Assembly: GCF_017745215.1 (NCBI RefSeq)
Contig: NZ_JAGHZV010000020.1
Location: 1 to 64,000, forward strand
DNA: 64,000 nt
Reading direction: 5' to 3'
From: Sphingomonas sp.
GTDB lineage: Bacteria > Pseudomonadota > Alphaproteobacteria > Sphingomonadales > Sphingomonadaceae
Below, piece after piece: positions 44,482-52,971 of the stretch (positions within the stretch are counted from its first letter, which is position 1; the number at the start of each line of letters is the position of its first letter). The notes beneath the pieces were generated by a model. The model was not told where the DNA came from. It worked only from the letters and a program-made list of their open reading frames with translations, and ran no database searches. Position numbers and translations under genes: made by a program.

Positions 44482-46352
44482 CAGTTGAGCTTCAGCCGCA
44501 CGCCGGCATAGGCCGCGCGGCCATAGGTGCCGTAGCCCGACACGACTTCATACTTCTCGTCGGTCACGTTCTCGATCCGGCCGTAGACCGAGAAACGCTC
44601 GCCGATCGGCATCTCGGCGCGGATGCTGCCGATCGCATAGCCGTCGATCCGCGTGAGATTGCCGGCATCGTTGAAGCTGTCACCCACCATCGTCACCGCG
44701 CCCCCCAGCGAAAGCCCGAACGGCAGCCGGTAGTCGGCCGACACGCTGGCCGTGTCGCGCGGGCGGCGGGCCAGGTCGTTGCCGACGAACCCCGCCGAGC
44801 GATTCTCGGTGTCGGTATAGGTGTAGTTGGCGGTGACCGTGAGCGCTTCGATCGGCTTCACCGCCAGCTCCAGCTCGACACCCTGGGCGCGGGCGCGGGC
44901 GATGTTGCGATAGGTGAAACTGACGAGGTCGAAGTCGATCTGGTTGCGCGTGTCGCGGTGGAACCAGGTCGCAGCGACGCGGACCTTGCCGCCCAGGAAG
45001 CGCTGCTCGATGCCCGCGTCCCAGGCCTTGGCGGTCTCGGGGCGGAGGTCCTTATAGCCATAGAAAGGCGCGAACAGCTGGTAGAGCGTCGGAGCCTTGA
45101 AGCCCTCGTTGTAGCTTGCGCGCAGCAGCGTCGTGTCGCTTGCGCGCACCGCGGCGCTGGCGCCCCAGCTCGCGTGGTTGCCGAAGCGGCTGTGGTCGTC
45201 ATTGCGCACGCCGGCAGTGAGCGTCACGGCGTCGATCGGGGTGACGATCGCCTGGCCGTAGAAGCTGGTGGTGCGCGCACGATAGGTCTTGTCGCCGTCG
45301 AAGAAGCGGCTGGTCTCGCGCTCGGCGCCGAACGCGAAGCGGAGCTGGTCCATCAGCGCCGCGTCGCCGCGATATTCGAAACGCTCGCTGCGGCCGCGAT
45401 AGAGATAGAGCGGCGCGCTTTGGGCCGTGGGATCGAAATTATCGCGATCGATGTCCGCAAGGCTGAAGCCGGCGTGGTTGTCGACCGGGCCAAGCTTCGC
45501 GAAGACCCCGGCATAGCCGTAGAATTCCTTCGCGGTCGAATATTCGGCGGTGTCCGAAAAGGCATAATTGGGCGGCGGGAACCCGTCGAGATCCGTACGT
45601 GAATTGGCGTAATAGGCGCGGACCTCGGCGCCGATGCCGGGCCGGAGCTCGGCCTTGAGCCGGCCGCTGGCATTATACTGGCGATAGCCGTCGGGCTCGG
45701 TGCCGACCGCGGCCTGCGACACGCCGTCGGTACGGAAATAGCCCGCGGTGAGCGCGCCCTGGACATGGTCGCTGCCCGCCGCGATCGCGCCGTTGGCCAC
45801 GATCTGGTCGGCATAGCCGTACTCGGCATTGGCGCGCGCCGAGAGGCCGTCGGCCGGCGCCTGGGTCACGACGTTGACCACGCCGCCGATCGCCTGGCTG
45901 CCCCACACCACCGAATTGGCGCCGCGCAGCACTTCGACGCGCTGGATCGAGCCGGTGAGCAGGTTGCCGAAGTCGAAGGCGCCAGCGGGCGACGACGGAT
46001 CGTTGGCGCGCACGCCGTCGATCAGCACCAGCGTCTGCGCGTCCTCGGCGCCGCGGATGCGCACCGCGGTCACCGCACCGGGGCCGCCGTTGCGCGTGAC
46101 ACCGACGCCCGGCGTGGTCGCGAGCAGGTCGGAGAGGACAACAGTCTGGCGCTGGTCGATCTCGGCGCGGTCGATCACGGTGACGGCGCGGCCCGTATCC
46201 TCGACGCGCTGCTCGACACCCGAGGCGACGACGACGATGTCGTTGGGATCGATACGCAGGTCGGCGATCACGATCTCGTCGTCCTGGGCATGCGCGGCCG
46301 CGGGCACGATCGCCGCGGCAGTGGCCAGCAGCAGCTGGGCAAAGGTCTTCAT
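44481..46352 (-). CDS. btuB: TonB-dependent vitamin B12 receptor
   Basis: Outer-membrane gated barrel of 623 residues. The signal peptide is MKTFAQLLLATAAAIVPAAAHA. A TonB-box-like DPNDIVVVASG precedes the plug domain (GRAVTVIDRAEIDQRQTVVL, LSDLLATTPGVGVTRNGGPG, VRIRGAEDAQTLVLIDGVRA, VEVLRGANSVVWGSQAIGGV). The barrel ends with the typical aromatic/hydrophobic strand YAGVRLKLN. The cobalamin riboswitch directly upstream identifies the ligand. It heads the btuBFCD operon. ATG 46352 follows AAGGGG. Confidence 0.95.
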   Translation of the reverse strand: MKTFAQLLLATAAAIVPAAAHAQDDEIVIADLRIDPNDIVVVASGVEQRVEDTGRAVTVIDRAEIDQRQTVVLSDLLATTPGVGVTRNGGPGAVTAVRIRGAEDAQTLVLIDGVRANDPSSPAGAFDFGNLLTGSIQRVEVLRGANSVVWGSQAIGGVVNVVTQAPADGLSARANAEYGYADQIVANGAIAAGSDHVQGALTAGYFRTDGVSQAAVGTEPDGYRQYNASGRLKAELRPGIGAEVRAYYANSRTDLDGFPPPNYAFSDTAEYSTAKEFYGYAGVFAKLGPVDNHAGFSLADIDRDNFDPTAQSAPLYLYRGRSERFEYRGDAALMDQLRFAFGAERETSRFFDGDKTYRARTTSFYGQAIVTPIDAVTLTAGVRNDDHSRFGNHASWGASAAVRASDTTLLRASYNEGFKAPTLYQLFAPFYGYKDLRPETAKAWDAGIEQRFLGGKVRVAATWFHRDTRNQIDFDLVSFTYRNIARARAQGVELELAVKPIEALTVTANYTYTDTENRSAGFVGNDLARRPRDTASVSADYRLPFGLSLGGAVTMVGDSFNDAGNLTRIDGYAIGSIRAEMPIGERFSVYGRIENVTDEKYEVVSGYGTYGRAAYAGVRLKLN

Positions 46353-46480
46353 CTTGGACACCCCTTGTCTGGGCCGTCCTGCCGTCATGTGGCGAGGGAG
46401 CGACCCGGTTTGGTGTCGCTCGCACGGGGATTTCTCTCCCCGTCCGCCCGGCACACCCCGTCCGCGCAGAGGAATCGACG

Positions 46481-46662
46481 GCGACGGGCAGGTCTCCTGA
46501 CTCCCGGGTCATCGCTGGCGCACCGCCTTCCCGGGCCCAAGGCCCAGTGGCTTGTCTGTGGCACGCCGGCTCGCCGGTCACAGTTGCGGGGGCAGCGCCG
46601 GAATTCCGCCGGCTTCCCTTTTCATCCCCCTCGCGAGGGACACCCGTCACGGAGGCGGCCTC
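46481..46662 (-). ncRNA. Cobalamin riboswitch
   Basis: Adenosylcobalamin-binding leader upstream of btuB. On the minus strand the diagnostic pieces occur in order: GGGAAGCCGG, then the B12 box core GCTGCCCCCGCAACTGT, GCCACTGGGC, GGGAAGGCGG and the closing GAGTCAGGAGACCTGCC. It would shut down btuB expression when B12 is plentiful. The 418-bp gap also holds an AT-richer stretch at about 46690-46700 that could be the promoter. Confidence 0.95.
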
Positions 46663-46751
46663 TAGCGGCGAAGGACGCCCCGGAGCAAGGCCCGCAATTA
46701 TTTTGCGTTGTAACGCAGCCGTAACCCACGGCTAAGTCGGCATTTACTATC

Positions 46752-46765
46752 TTGATCTAGCTCAA
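46752..46765 (+). promoter_or_regulatory. FNR/FixK-type box before chemoreceptor gene
   Basis: TTGATCTAGCTCAA fits TTGA-N6-TCAA, the Crp/FNR-FixK half-site pattern, and differs from the TTGAT-N4-ATCAA consensus at one position. It ends five bases before ATG 46771. This suggests that the true start is the later ATG 46837, or that the site represses. Confidence 0.5.
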
Positions 46766-46770
46766 GCTCC

Positions 46771-48102
46771 ATGTTCCGCGCCGACGCACCGACTCTGCCT
46801 TCTCAACGCCTTACCAGCGAGTCGCCGGGCCATTGGATGAGCGACGCCGAGCGCAGTACGCCGACGCTCAGTCTCGAGGATTCGCTGTTCCGCGCGGTCG
46901 ACCTGTTCCAGGCGGACCCGGACCTCCGCCTGATCCCGGTGATCGAAGGCGAGCGCCGTCCGGTGGGCGCGGTGTTCGAGAAGGATGTGCGGCGGCTGCT
47001 GCTCAATCCCTTCGGTCATGCGCTGCTCAAGAACCCCGCCTATGGCCACGGCGTCGCGCGGCACCTGCGGCTCTGCCCGATCGTCGAGGCGAGCTTGCCG
47101 GTGCGCGAGCTGATCGACGCCTATCGCGCTGCGGGCGGCAGCGAGGGGATGATCCTGACGCTCGACGGCAAGCTGTTCGGCTCGGTCGGCAATCGCCGGC
47201 TCGTCCACCTCGCCGCCGAGCGCGACATGGCCGAGGCGAGCCAGCGCATCGCCCGCGCGCAGCGGATCGAGCAGGCGAGCGAGCGGTTCGAGGCCGGGAT
47301 CGCCGAGCTGTCGCGCGCGATGGCCGAGCTTTCGGACAAGCTCGAGCGGAATGCCGCCTCGACCGTCGAGCGCGCCGCCGAGCTCAGCCAGCGCGCGACC
47401 TTCCTCGCCGGCGCGGCGACGCAGACCACCGACAACATGACCGAGATCGCCGGGCGCGGGCGCGGGCTCGCCGATGCGCTGGGCGGGATCGGGCAAAGCG
47501 CCGAGCAGACCGAGCGCGCCGCGGGCCAGGTCGCTTCGCTGGTGACAACCGGCAGCGCGCGGGCACGCGAGCTGCTCCATTCGGCGCAGTCGATCGATTC
47601 GGTGATCGGGCTGATCAGCGAGATCGCGCGCAAGGTGAACCTGCTCGCGCTCAACGCGACGATCGAAGCCGCGCGCGCGGGCGAATCGGGCCGCGGCTTC
47701 ACCGTGGTCGCAAACGAAGTGAAGCAGCTCTCGACCCAGGCGGGGATCGCCGCGGCGCGAATCACCGCGCACGTCACCGAGATCCGCGGCGGCATCGGCG
47801 ACGTCGCCGAGGGCCACGCCGGCGTCGAGCAGGCGATCGGGACGATGGTGGGGCTGGCGCACCAGGTGCAGGCAGCGGTGGCGGCGCAGGAATCGGCGAC
47901 GCGGCTGATCGCGCGCAACGTCGGCGAGGCAGTCGATGCGGGCAGCGCGATCCAGCGCGACGTCGAGGCGATCGGCGGCACCTCGCGCGAAGCCGAGGAC
48001 AGCGCCCGCGAGATGCGCGCGCTGGCGCAGCGGCTCCACGCCGATTCGAGCGCGCTCTCGCGCGAAGTCGGCAGCTTCCTCGCGACGATCCGGCAGCATT
48101 GA
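46771..48102 (+). CDS. CBS-like sensor/methyl-accepting chemotaxis protein
   Basis: Soluble chemoreceptor-type protein of 443 residues (421 if it starts at ATG 46837, [16 protein letters not shown]). The N-terminal 150 residues look like a CBS-domain pair: [40 protein letters not shown] and [21 protein letters not shown] coiled coil with the signalling tip [20 protein letters not shown] and [16 protein letters not shown] follows. No membrane segment is seen. An FNR/FixK-type box overlaps the first start. The partner kinase is not in the window. Confidence 0.87.
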   Translation: MFRADAPTLPSQRLTSESPGHWMSDAERSTPTLSLEDSLFRAVDLFQADPDLRLIPVIEGERRPVGAVFEKDVRRLLLNPFGHALLKNPAYGHGVARHLRLCPIVEASLPVRELIDAYRAAGGSEGMILTLDGKLFGSVGNRRLVHLAAERDMAEASQRIARAQRIEQASERFEAGIAELSRAMAELSDKLERNAASTVERAAELSQRATFLAGAATQTTDNMTEIAGRGRGLADALGGIGQSAEQTERAAGQVASLVTTGSARARELLHSAQSIDSVIGLISEIARKVNLLALNATIEAARAGESGRGFTVVANEVKQLSTQAGIAAARITAHVTEIRGGIGDVAEGHAGVEQAIGTMVGLAHQVQAAVAAQESATRLIARNVGEAVDAGSAIQRDVEAIGGTSREAEDSAREMRALAQRLHADSSALSREVGSFLATIRQH

Positions 48103-48128
48103 AGCAGGCCGACCGCCCGGTTCCAAAC

Positions 48129-48154
48129 CGTCGCCCTGAACTTGGACGTGTCAT
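48129..48154. repeat. Second dispersed repeat family, fragment S4
   Basis: CGTCGCCCTGAACTTGGACG followed by TGTCATC. Close to the complement of 29372-29398. Confidence 0.7.
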
Positions 48155-48184
48155 CGATCATCGAGCGGTCCGCGCCCTTCCTGC

Positions 48185-48266
48185 CGTCATCCCGGCGAAA
48201 GCCGGGACCCAGGGCCACAAAGGTCGTCGCTCGCTGCCCTGGGTCCCGGCTTTCGCCGGGATGACG
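48185..48266. repeat. 82-bp palindromic repeat, copy L
   Basis: Full-length copy between the CBS chemoreceptor gene and the tRNA-Val terminator, a convergent intergenic region. Confidence 0.93.
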
Positions 48267-48301
48267 GGGATTGGATCGGAAGCGCCGGAGCGGCCTGGGC
48301 C

Positions 48302-48343
48302 CAAAACCAAGAAACCCGCCACCCTTGCGGGCGGCGGGCTTTC
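48302..48343 (-). terminator. Terminator of tRNA-Val
   Basis: On the minus strand GAAAGCCCGCCGCCC-GCAA-GGGTGGCGGGTTTC forms a strong stem and runs into TTGGTTTT. It begins four bases after the tRNA 3' end. Confidence 0.8.
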
Positions 48344-48346
48344 AAA

Positions 48347-48421
48347 TGGTGGGCGTGGCAAGGATTGAACTTGCGACCCCTGCGATGTCAACACAGTGCT
48401 CTACCACTGAGCTACACGCCC
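48347..48421 (-). tRNA. tRNA-Val (anticodon GAC)
   Basis: The 75-nt cloverleaf reads on the minus strand: acceptor GGGCGTG/CACGCCC, D-arm TAGCTCAGTGGTAGAGCA, anticodon stem CTGTG/CGCAG with loop TTGACAT (anticodon GAC), T-arm GGGGTCGCAAGTTCAATCC-type, and encoded ACCA end. It is followed by its own terminator and by no neighbouring tRNA. Confidence 0.97.
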
Positions 48422-48492
48422 ATGGCCCATAGGGCCGAAACTCGGGGAAGCGGCGCCATAGCGGGCGATTCCCCCCCGCGCAAGGCGGCATT

Positions 48493-48867
48493 TCAATTGC
48501 GGCTCACGTTCTCGCTCTCGAACAGCCGGTCGACCTCGAGCACCAGGTCGCGCAGGTGGAACGGCTTGGAGAGCACGCGCGCCTGCGGCACTTGCTTGCC
48601 GGCCTTGAGCGTCACTGCCGCGAAGCCGGTGATGAACATCACGCGCATCCCCGGCGCCATCTCCGCGGCGCGCTGGGCGAGCTCGATGCCGTCCATCTCG
48701 GGCATCACGATGTCGGTGAGCAGCAGGTCGAACCGCTCGGTCTCGAGCAGCGGCAACGCCTCGGTGCCGCGGTCGACCGCGCTGACGGCATAGCCGGCAC
48801 GCTCGAGCGCACGAGTAAGATACTCGCGCATCACGCGGTCGTCTTCTGCCAGCAAGATCCGAAACAT
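48493..48867 (-). CDS. cpdR: Single-domain response regulator CpdR
   Basis: Receiver-only protein of 124 residues that in Caulobacter, when unphosphorylated, recruits ClpXP to degrade CtrA and other targets. The sequence is very close to CpdR: MFRILLAEDDRVMREYLTRA, FDLLLTDIVMPEMDGIELAQ with the phospho-acceptor Asp (LLTD), MRVMFITGFAAVTLKAGKQV and VLSKPFHLRDLVLEVDRLF. ATG 48867 gives the conserved start. It is divergent from an N-formylglutamate amidohydrolase gene, as in other alphaproteobacteria. It links functionally to ctrA at 13934. Confidence 0.94.
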   Translation of the reverse strand: MFRILLAEDDRVMREYLTRALERAGYAVSAVDRGTEALPLLETERFDLLLTDIVMPEMDGIELAQRAAEMAPGMRVMFITGFAAVTLKAGKQVPQARVLSKPFHLRDLVLEVDRLFESENVSRN

Positions 48868-48983
48868 GCTTGTCCCACCCGTGAATGACGGGACCGACAC
48901 TATGCGCGAACCCTTTAAGATTTTCCAGATGGCGCGTCACGCGGCATTGCCCCGAATTGACGCCGTCCGTAGGGTTCGTGGCG

Positions 48984-49829
48984 ATGAGCGGAACGCCGTC
49001 CTTCGTGCGCCATGGCCCCGAGTTGCCCGAGAGCCCGGTGCTGCTGTCGGTGCCGCATGCCGGGCGCGACTATCCGCTGGCACTGCGCGCTGGGTTGCGC
49101 GTGCCGCTGCTGGCGCTGCGCCCGCTCGAGGACCGGCACGCCGATTCGGTGGCGATGGCAGCAGCGGCGGGCGAGACGATGTTCGTCGCCCAGCGCGCGC
49201 GCGCCTGGATCGACCTCAACCGCGCCGAGGACGAGCGCGACCCGCGGCTCGACGACGGCGCCCCGCCCCAGCCCCAGCCGCTCTCGGCCAAGCTGCGCAG
49301 CGGCCTGGGGCTGGTGCCGCGCCGCGTCGCCCAGGCGGGCGACATCTGGCTCAGGCGGCTGAGCGACGAGGAAGTCCAGGCGCGGATCCGCAGCGATCAC
49401 CGGCCCTATCACGACGCCGTGGCGGCGGCGCTCGACGCGGCGCGGCGGCGATTCGGCGTGGCGGTGCTGCTCGACCTGCATTCGATGCCGCCGATCGGCC
49501 CTGCCGGCTTCGCGCCGCGCGTGGTGATCGGCGACCGATTCGGCCGCTCGGCGCCGGCGCGGCTGGTCGGACGGCTCGAGGGCGTGGCGCGCGCGCATGG
49601 CGTGCGCAGCGCGATCAACGCGCCCTATTCGGGCGGGCACATCCTCGATCGCCATGCCGATCCGGCGCGTGGCATCCATGCCATCCAGATCGAGCTCGAC
49701 CGCTCGCTCTACCTCGATCCGGCCTTCGACCAGCCCGGCCCCGGCCTGGCGCGCACTGCAGCGATGCTGCGCGCGATGATCGACGCGGTGGCCGATGAAG
49801 CGATGCCCGGCGCAGTCGCCGCGGAATAA
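48984..49829 (+). CDS. N-formylglutamate amidohydrolase family protein
   Basis: Predicted hydrolase of N-formylglutamate to glutamate and formate, 281 residues. Family motifs: PVLLSVPHAGRDYPLAL, ARAWIDLNRAEDERDP, LLDLHSMPPIGP, HGVRSAINAPYSGGHILDRH and GIHAIQIELDRSLYLD. ATG 48984 is the first plausible start (MSGTPSFVRHG). Other hut genes are absent from the window, so a role in histidine breakdown is not shown here. Divergent from cpdR. Confidence 0.9.
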   Translation: MSGTPSFVRHGPELPESPVLLSVPHAGRDYPLALRAGLRVPLLALRPLEDRHADSVAMAAAAGETMFVAQRARAWIDLNRAEDERDPRLDDGAPPQPQPLSAKLRSGLGLVPRRVAQAGDIWLRRLSDEEVQARIRSDHRPYHDAVAAALDAARRRFGVAVLLDLHSMPPIGPAGFAPRVVIGDRFGRSAPARLVGRLEGVARAHGVRSAINAPYSGGHILDRHADPARGIHAIQIELDRSLYLDPAFDQPGPGLARTAAMLRAMIDAVADEAMPGAVAAE

Positions 49830-49855
49830 GTCCCACGGCCTTGAACCGGGCACAT

Positions 49856-49887
49856 AAAAAACCACCTCGTGCAAGCGCACGAGGTGG
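49856..49887 (-). terminator. Strong terminator
   Basis: Perfect 11-bp stem CCACCTCGTGC / GCACGAGGTGG with a GCTT loop, followed by six T on the minus strand. Confidence 0.88.
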
Positions 49888-49962
49888 CCAAGGTTCAGGG
49901 AGGAGACACGCCCGCAGGCGTGCCGTACGACCTCGCGAAAGGGGGGACACGACGCCGTACAA
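49856..49962 (-). ncRNA. Predicted small RNA, about 105 nt
   Basis: Transcript inferred from a sigma70-like promoter (49968-49996) and a strong terminator (49856-49887). It would fold into three stem-loops: GTACG/CGTAC with a C-rich loop (CCCCCCTTTCGCGAGG), CACGCC-TGCG-GGCGTG, and the 11-bp terminator stem. The linker before the terminator is CTCCTCCCTGAACC, an anti-Shine-Dalgarno-like CCUCC stretch known from several alphaproteobacterial trans-acting sRNAs. No peptide frame of note lies inside. Confidence 0.6.
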
Positions 49963-49967
49963 AAGAG

Positions 49968-49996
49968 AATATAGGCAAGCGGTCGAAAGGTTTCAA
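49968..49996 (-). promoter_or_regulatory. Sigma70-like promoter of the predicted sRNA
   Basis: Minus-strand TTGAAA (49991-49996), 17-bp spacer, TATATT (49968-49973). It lies 40-70 bp beyond the cytochrome b561 stop and points toward the terminator at 49856. Confidence 0.6.
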
Positions 49997-50037
49997 TACG
50001 GACATCCACCTAAGGATATCCCGTTTACCATCCGCGA

Positions 50038-50583
50038 TCAGTTGCGCTGCTTGGCGCGCGGCAGCATCCGCGAGGCGATGGTATCACGAAGCAGGAACTG
50101 GTGGCGCAGCGCGGCGGCGATGTGGATCACCACCAGCGCCGCCATCAGATAGCCGAGCAGCTCGTGCGCCTCGCGCGCCGCCTGGGCGATCGGCGTGGTG
50201 ACGGGCAGCAGCGGCAGGTCGAACAGCCAGAAGAAGGTCGCCGGGCGCGGCCGCGCGGGGTTCGACCCGAAGGCCCAGCCGCTGAGCGGCAGGACGATGA
50301 TCAGCACGTAGAACAGCCAATGGACCGACTTGGCGGCCAGTCGCTCCCAGGTCGGCATCGTCGACGGGAGCGACGGCGGCCTGTGCGTCAGCCGCCAGCC
50401 GAGCCGGCCGATGCTGAGCAGCAGCACCAGGATGCCGATCGACTTGTGGATCGGGATCAGGTTCCACGCGCGCGGTGCGCCCTCGTGGAACAGCCCGATG
50501 AGCAGGTTGGCGATGACGAGCGCGGCGATCGTCCAGTGAAAGGCGATCGCCCCCCGGCTGTAACGGTCGCCGCGCTCGATCAT
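50038..50583 (-). CDS. Cytochrome b561
   Basis: Di-haem membrane cytochrome of 181 residues with four helices. Haem-ligand histidines lie in AIAFHWTIAALVIANL, IPIHKSIGILVLLLSIG, SVHWLFYVLIIVLPLSGW and AHELLGYLMAALVVIHIAAAL. A short Arg/Lys C-tail follows. It probably oxidises quinol or moves electrons in the inner membrane. It starts eight bases after the SapC stop, same strand. Confidence 0.92.
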   Translation of the reverse strand: MIERGDRYSRGAIAFHWTIAALVIANLLIGLFHEGAPRAWNLIPIHKSIGILVLLLSIGRLGWRLTHRPPSLPSTMPTWERLAAKSVHWLFYVLIIVLPLSGWAFGSNPARPRPATFFWLFDLPLLPVTTPIAQAAREAHELLGYLMAALVVIHIAAALRHQFLLRDTIASRMLPRAKQRN

Positions 50584-50591
50584 CCGCCTGG

Positions 50592-51368
50592 TCAGCCGAT
50601 AAGGTTCGGCGCGGGCATCTTGCCCTGGGCCATCTGGCGCGCGAAGATCTCGCGGATCTGCGACAGCGAGAAGAGGTGCGCGAAGATGAGCGGCAGCATG
50701 CCGTTCTGCACCATCTTGCGAAGCTGGTCGCCGCGCAGCTCGTTGACCTTGTTCTCGTCGATCATGCGGAAGCCGCGATAGACGAAGGGCTGCGACGCAT
50801 TGTCGGGCTGGATCGAGACCTCGCCGTCGATCAGCAGGTCCATCTCGACCAGCTCCTTGACGAAGGCCGCAGTGTTCTGGCCCGCGCGCTCGAACTGCTC
50901 GTTGAACTGGAGCACTGCCTTGGTGGTCTCGCTCGGCTCGGCGCCGGCGAACAGCGCCTCGCCTTCCTCGAACGCGCCGATCGTGTCGGCAGTCGGGTCG
51001 AAGCAGAGCGAAAGCTCGTCGGTGTCCGGGCGCAGGCGCGCCAGCAGGAACGGATAGCGGCGAACATAGGCCGGCACGTAGAAGGCCTGCTCGAGCAGCT
51101 TGCCGTCCGAATCGAAGAAGACGTTCACGCCCTCGTTGAGGCCCATCAGCGCGAGCGGAATGGGATCGTCGCCGACCGAGAAGACGATCGGCATGTGCCG
51201 CTGGACGAACGGGAATTCCTCGACCGTGACCGGAACGGCATGCGTCGTCGCGAGCGCCGGCAGGCGATCCGAGGGACGCATCTTGAACTCGGCATGCGCC
51301 TGGCTCGAGAGCGGTTCGAGGTCGTTGTAGAAAAGCGGAAGCGTCTGCGGCTGCGGCGCGCTGGCCAT
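50592..51368 (-). CDS. SapC family protein
   Basis: Soluble protein of 258 residues with the SapC signature: PVTVEEFPFVQRHMPIVFSV, IPLALMGLNEGVNVFFDSDG, FYVPAYVRRYPFLLA and LCFDPTADTIGAF. Its function is not established; the family was named after a Campylobacter S-layer locus and is common next to TonB systems in Caulobacterales and Sphingomonadales. Upstream of cytochrome b561 in a two-gene unit. Confidence 0.9.
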   Translation of the reverse strand: MASAPQPQTLPLFYNDLEPLSSQAHAEFKMRPSDRLPALATTHAVPVTVEEFPFVQRHMPIVFSVGDDPIPLALMGLNEGVNVFFDSDGKLLEQAFYVPAYVRRYPFLLARLRPDTDELSLCFDPTADTIGAFEEGEALFAGAEPSETTKAVLQFNEQFERAGQNTAAFVKELVEMDLLIDGEVSIQPDNASQPFVYRGFRMIDENKVNELRGDQLRKMVQNGMLPLIFAHLFSLSQIREIFARQMAQGKMPAPNLIG

Positions 51369-51418
51369 TATTGTCTCCTAGGGAATCTTCATCTTGGTGC
51401 GATTGGCGCGGCGTGGGT

Positions 51419-52867
51419 CTATGACCCGGCGGCTTCCTGCGCAAGCGGGACCAGCTTTCCCGGATTGAGAATCCCGTGGGGATCCATCGCCGCCTTGATC
51501 GCCCGGAGCGCCGCGATGCGCGACGGCGCGCTCAGCCGAGCGAGCTCGGCGCGCTTCAGCTGGCCGATGCCATGCTCGGCCGAGATCGACCCGCCCGCGG
51601 CGACGACGAGGTCGTGCACCAGCCGGGTGATTCGCGGCGCATCCTCGGCATACCAGCGCGCGCCGTCCGCCCCCTCGGGCGCGCGGGCGTGGAAATGGAC
51701 GTTGCCATCGCCGAGGTGCCCGAAGGCGATCGCGTGGACGCCGGGATAGTGCCGCTCCACTTCCCTGCCGCCCTCGACCATGAAGCGCGGCATGTCGGCG
51801 ACGGGCACCGAGATGTCGTACTGCGTCGCCGGCCCGCTCGCGCGCTCGGCCTCGGCGATCGAATCGCGCAAATGCCAGAATGCCTCGGCCTGGGCTTCGT
51901 TCGCGGCGATCACCGCGTCGATTATCCGCCCCGATTCAATCGCTTCTGCGAGAAGGCGCTGGAGCAGGTCGGCGGGTGGCTCGTCGTCGTCGCTCGTCGC
52001 CACGGCTTCGATCAGCACGTTCCACGGCGCGCGCTCGGCCAGCGGAGCGCGAGTGCCCGGGATATGCTCGAGCACCATCGCCAGCGTGTCCTCGGGCACG
52101 ATCTCGAAGCTCTCGATCGCGCGCGTGCGGGCCTCCATCGCGCGGAGCAGGTCGAGCCCGGCCTGGGGATTCGCCACCCCGATCCAGGCGACCGCGCGCG
52201 ACGCGATCGCGGGAACAAGGCGCAGGCTCGCCGCGGTGACAATGCCGAGCGTCCCTTCGGCGCCGACGAGCAACTGGTTGAGGTCGTAGCCGCGATTGTC
52301 CTTCTTGAGGCTCGGCAGGCCATGGTGGATGCTGCCGTCGGGCAGCACTGCCTCGATCCCCGCGACGAGCGCGCGCATCGTCCCGAATCGAAGCACCTGG
52401 GTGCCGCCGGCGTTGGTCGAGATCAGCCCGCCGATCGTCGCCGAGCCGCGCGCGCCGAGCGTGAGCGGGAAGCGGCGCCCCTGGGCGAGCACCGCCTCGT
52501 GGAGGTCGGCGAGGATCACCCCGGCCTCGGCGACCGCGAGGTTGCTCGCCGGATCGATCGAGCGGATCCGGTTCATCCGGCGCAGCGAGACGAGCAGCGA
52601 CGCGCCGTCCATCAGCGGCGTGGCGCCGCCGACCAGCCCGGTGTTGCCGCCCTGCGGCACGAGCGGCACGCCCTGCTCGCCCGCGAGCGTGACGATCGCG
52701 GCGACTTCGTCGACCGAGGCGGGCGCGAGCATCGCCGGCGCGCTGCCCTTGAAGCGGCCGCGCCAGTCGGTGAGCCATGGCGCGAGCTCGTGCGGGTCGG
52801 TGACCGCGGCCTTGGGACCGAACCGCGCCTGGACGGTCTCGACGATATTGCGCTGTTGCGGTGTCAT
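51419..52867 (-). CDS. FAD-linked D-2-hydroxyacid dehydrogenase
   Basis: VAO-fold flavoenzyme of 482 residues (GlcD / D-2-hydroxyglutarate dehydrogenase group). FAD-binding: VPLVPQGGNTGLVGGATPLM, TLGARGSATIGGLISTNAGG and GAEGTLGIVTAASLRLVP. The metal/substrate site HLGDGNVHFH and the C-terminal ISAEHGIGQLKRAEL are intact. D-2-hydroxyglutarate or D-lactate are likely substrates. ATG 52867 is chosen; a longer frame reaching 52933 overlaps the promoter area of the divergent gene. Confidence 0.92.
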   Translation of the reverse strand: MTPQQRNIVETVQARFGPKAAVTDPHELAPWLTDWRGRFKGSAPAMLAPASVDEVAAIVTLAGEQGVPLVPQGGNTGLVGGATPLMDGASLLVSLRRMNRIRSIDPASNLAVAEAGVILADLHEAVLAQGRRFPLTLGARGSATIGGLISTNAGGTQVLRFGTMRALVAGIEAVLPDGSIHHGLPSLKKDNRGYDLNQLLVGAEGTLGIVTAASLRLVPAIASRAVAWIGVANPQAGLDLLRAMEARTRAIESFEIVPEDTLAMVLEHIPGTRAPLAERAPWNVLIEAVATSDDDEPPADLLQRLLAEAIESGRIIDAVIAANEAQAEAFWHLRDSIAEAERASGPATQYDISVPVADMPRFMVEGGREVERHYPGVHAIAFGHLGDGNVHFHARAPEGADGARWYAEDAPRITRLVHDLVVAAGGSISAEHGIGQLKRAELARLSAPSRIAALRAIKAAMDPHGILNPGKLVPLAQEAAGS

Positions 52868-52971
52868 CGCGCGGCGCGATAGCATGGGGGCATGGCCCAG
52901 CCAATTCACTCGCCGGTTCATCCCCAAGTTCATCCGCTGTTCAATCGCAGCCGGTAGAACGCTCGCCCGAC

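Noticed and set aside
49841-50201. Plus-strand frames between the amidohydrolase and cytochrome b561 genes
   Set aside because: They cross the terminator hairpin and the opposite-strand gene and have no protein-like features; the small-RNA reading explains the region better.
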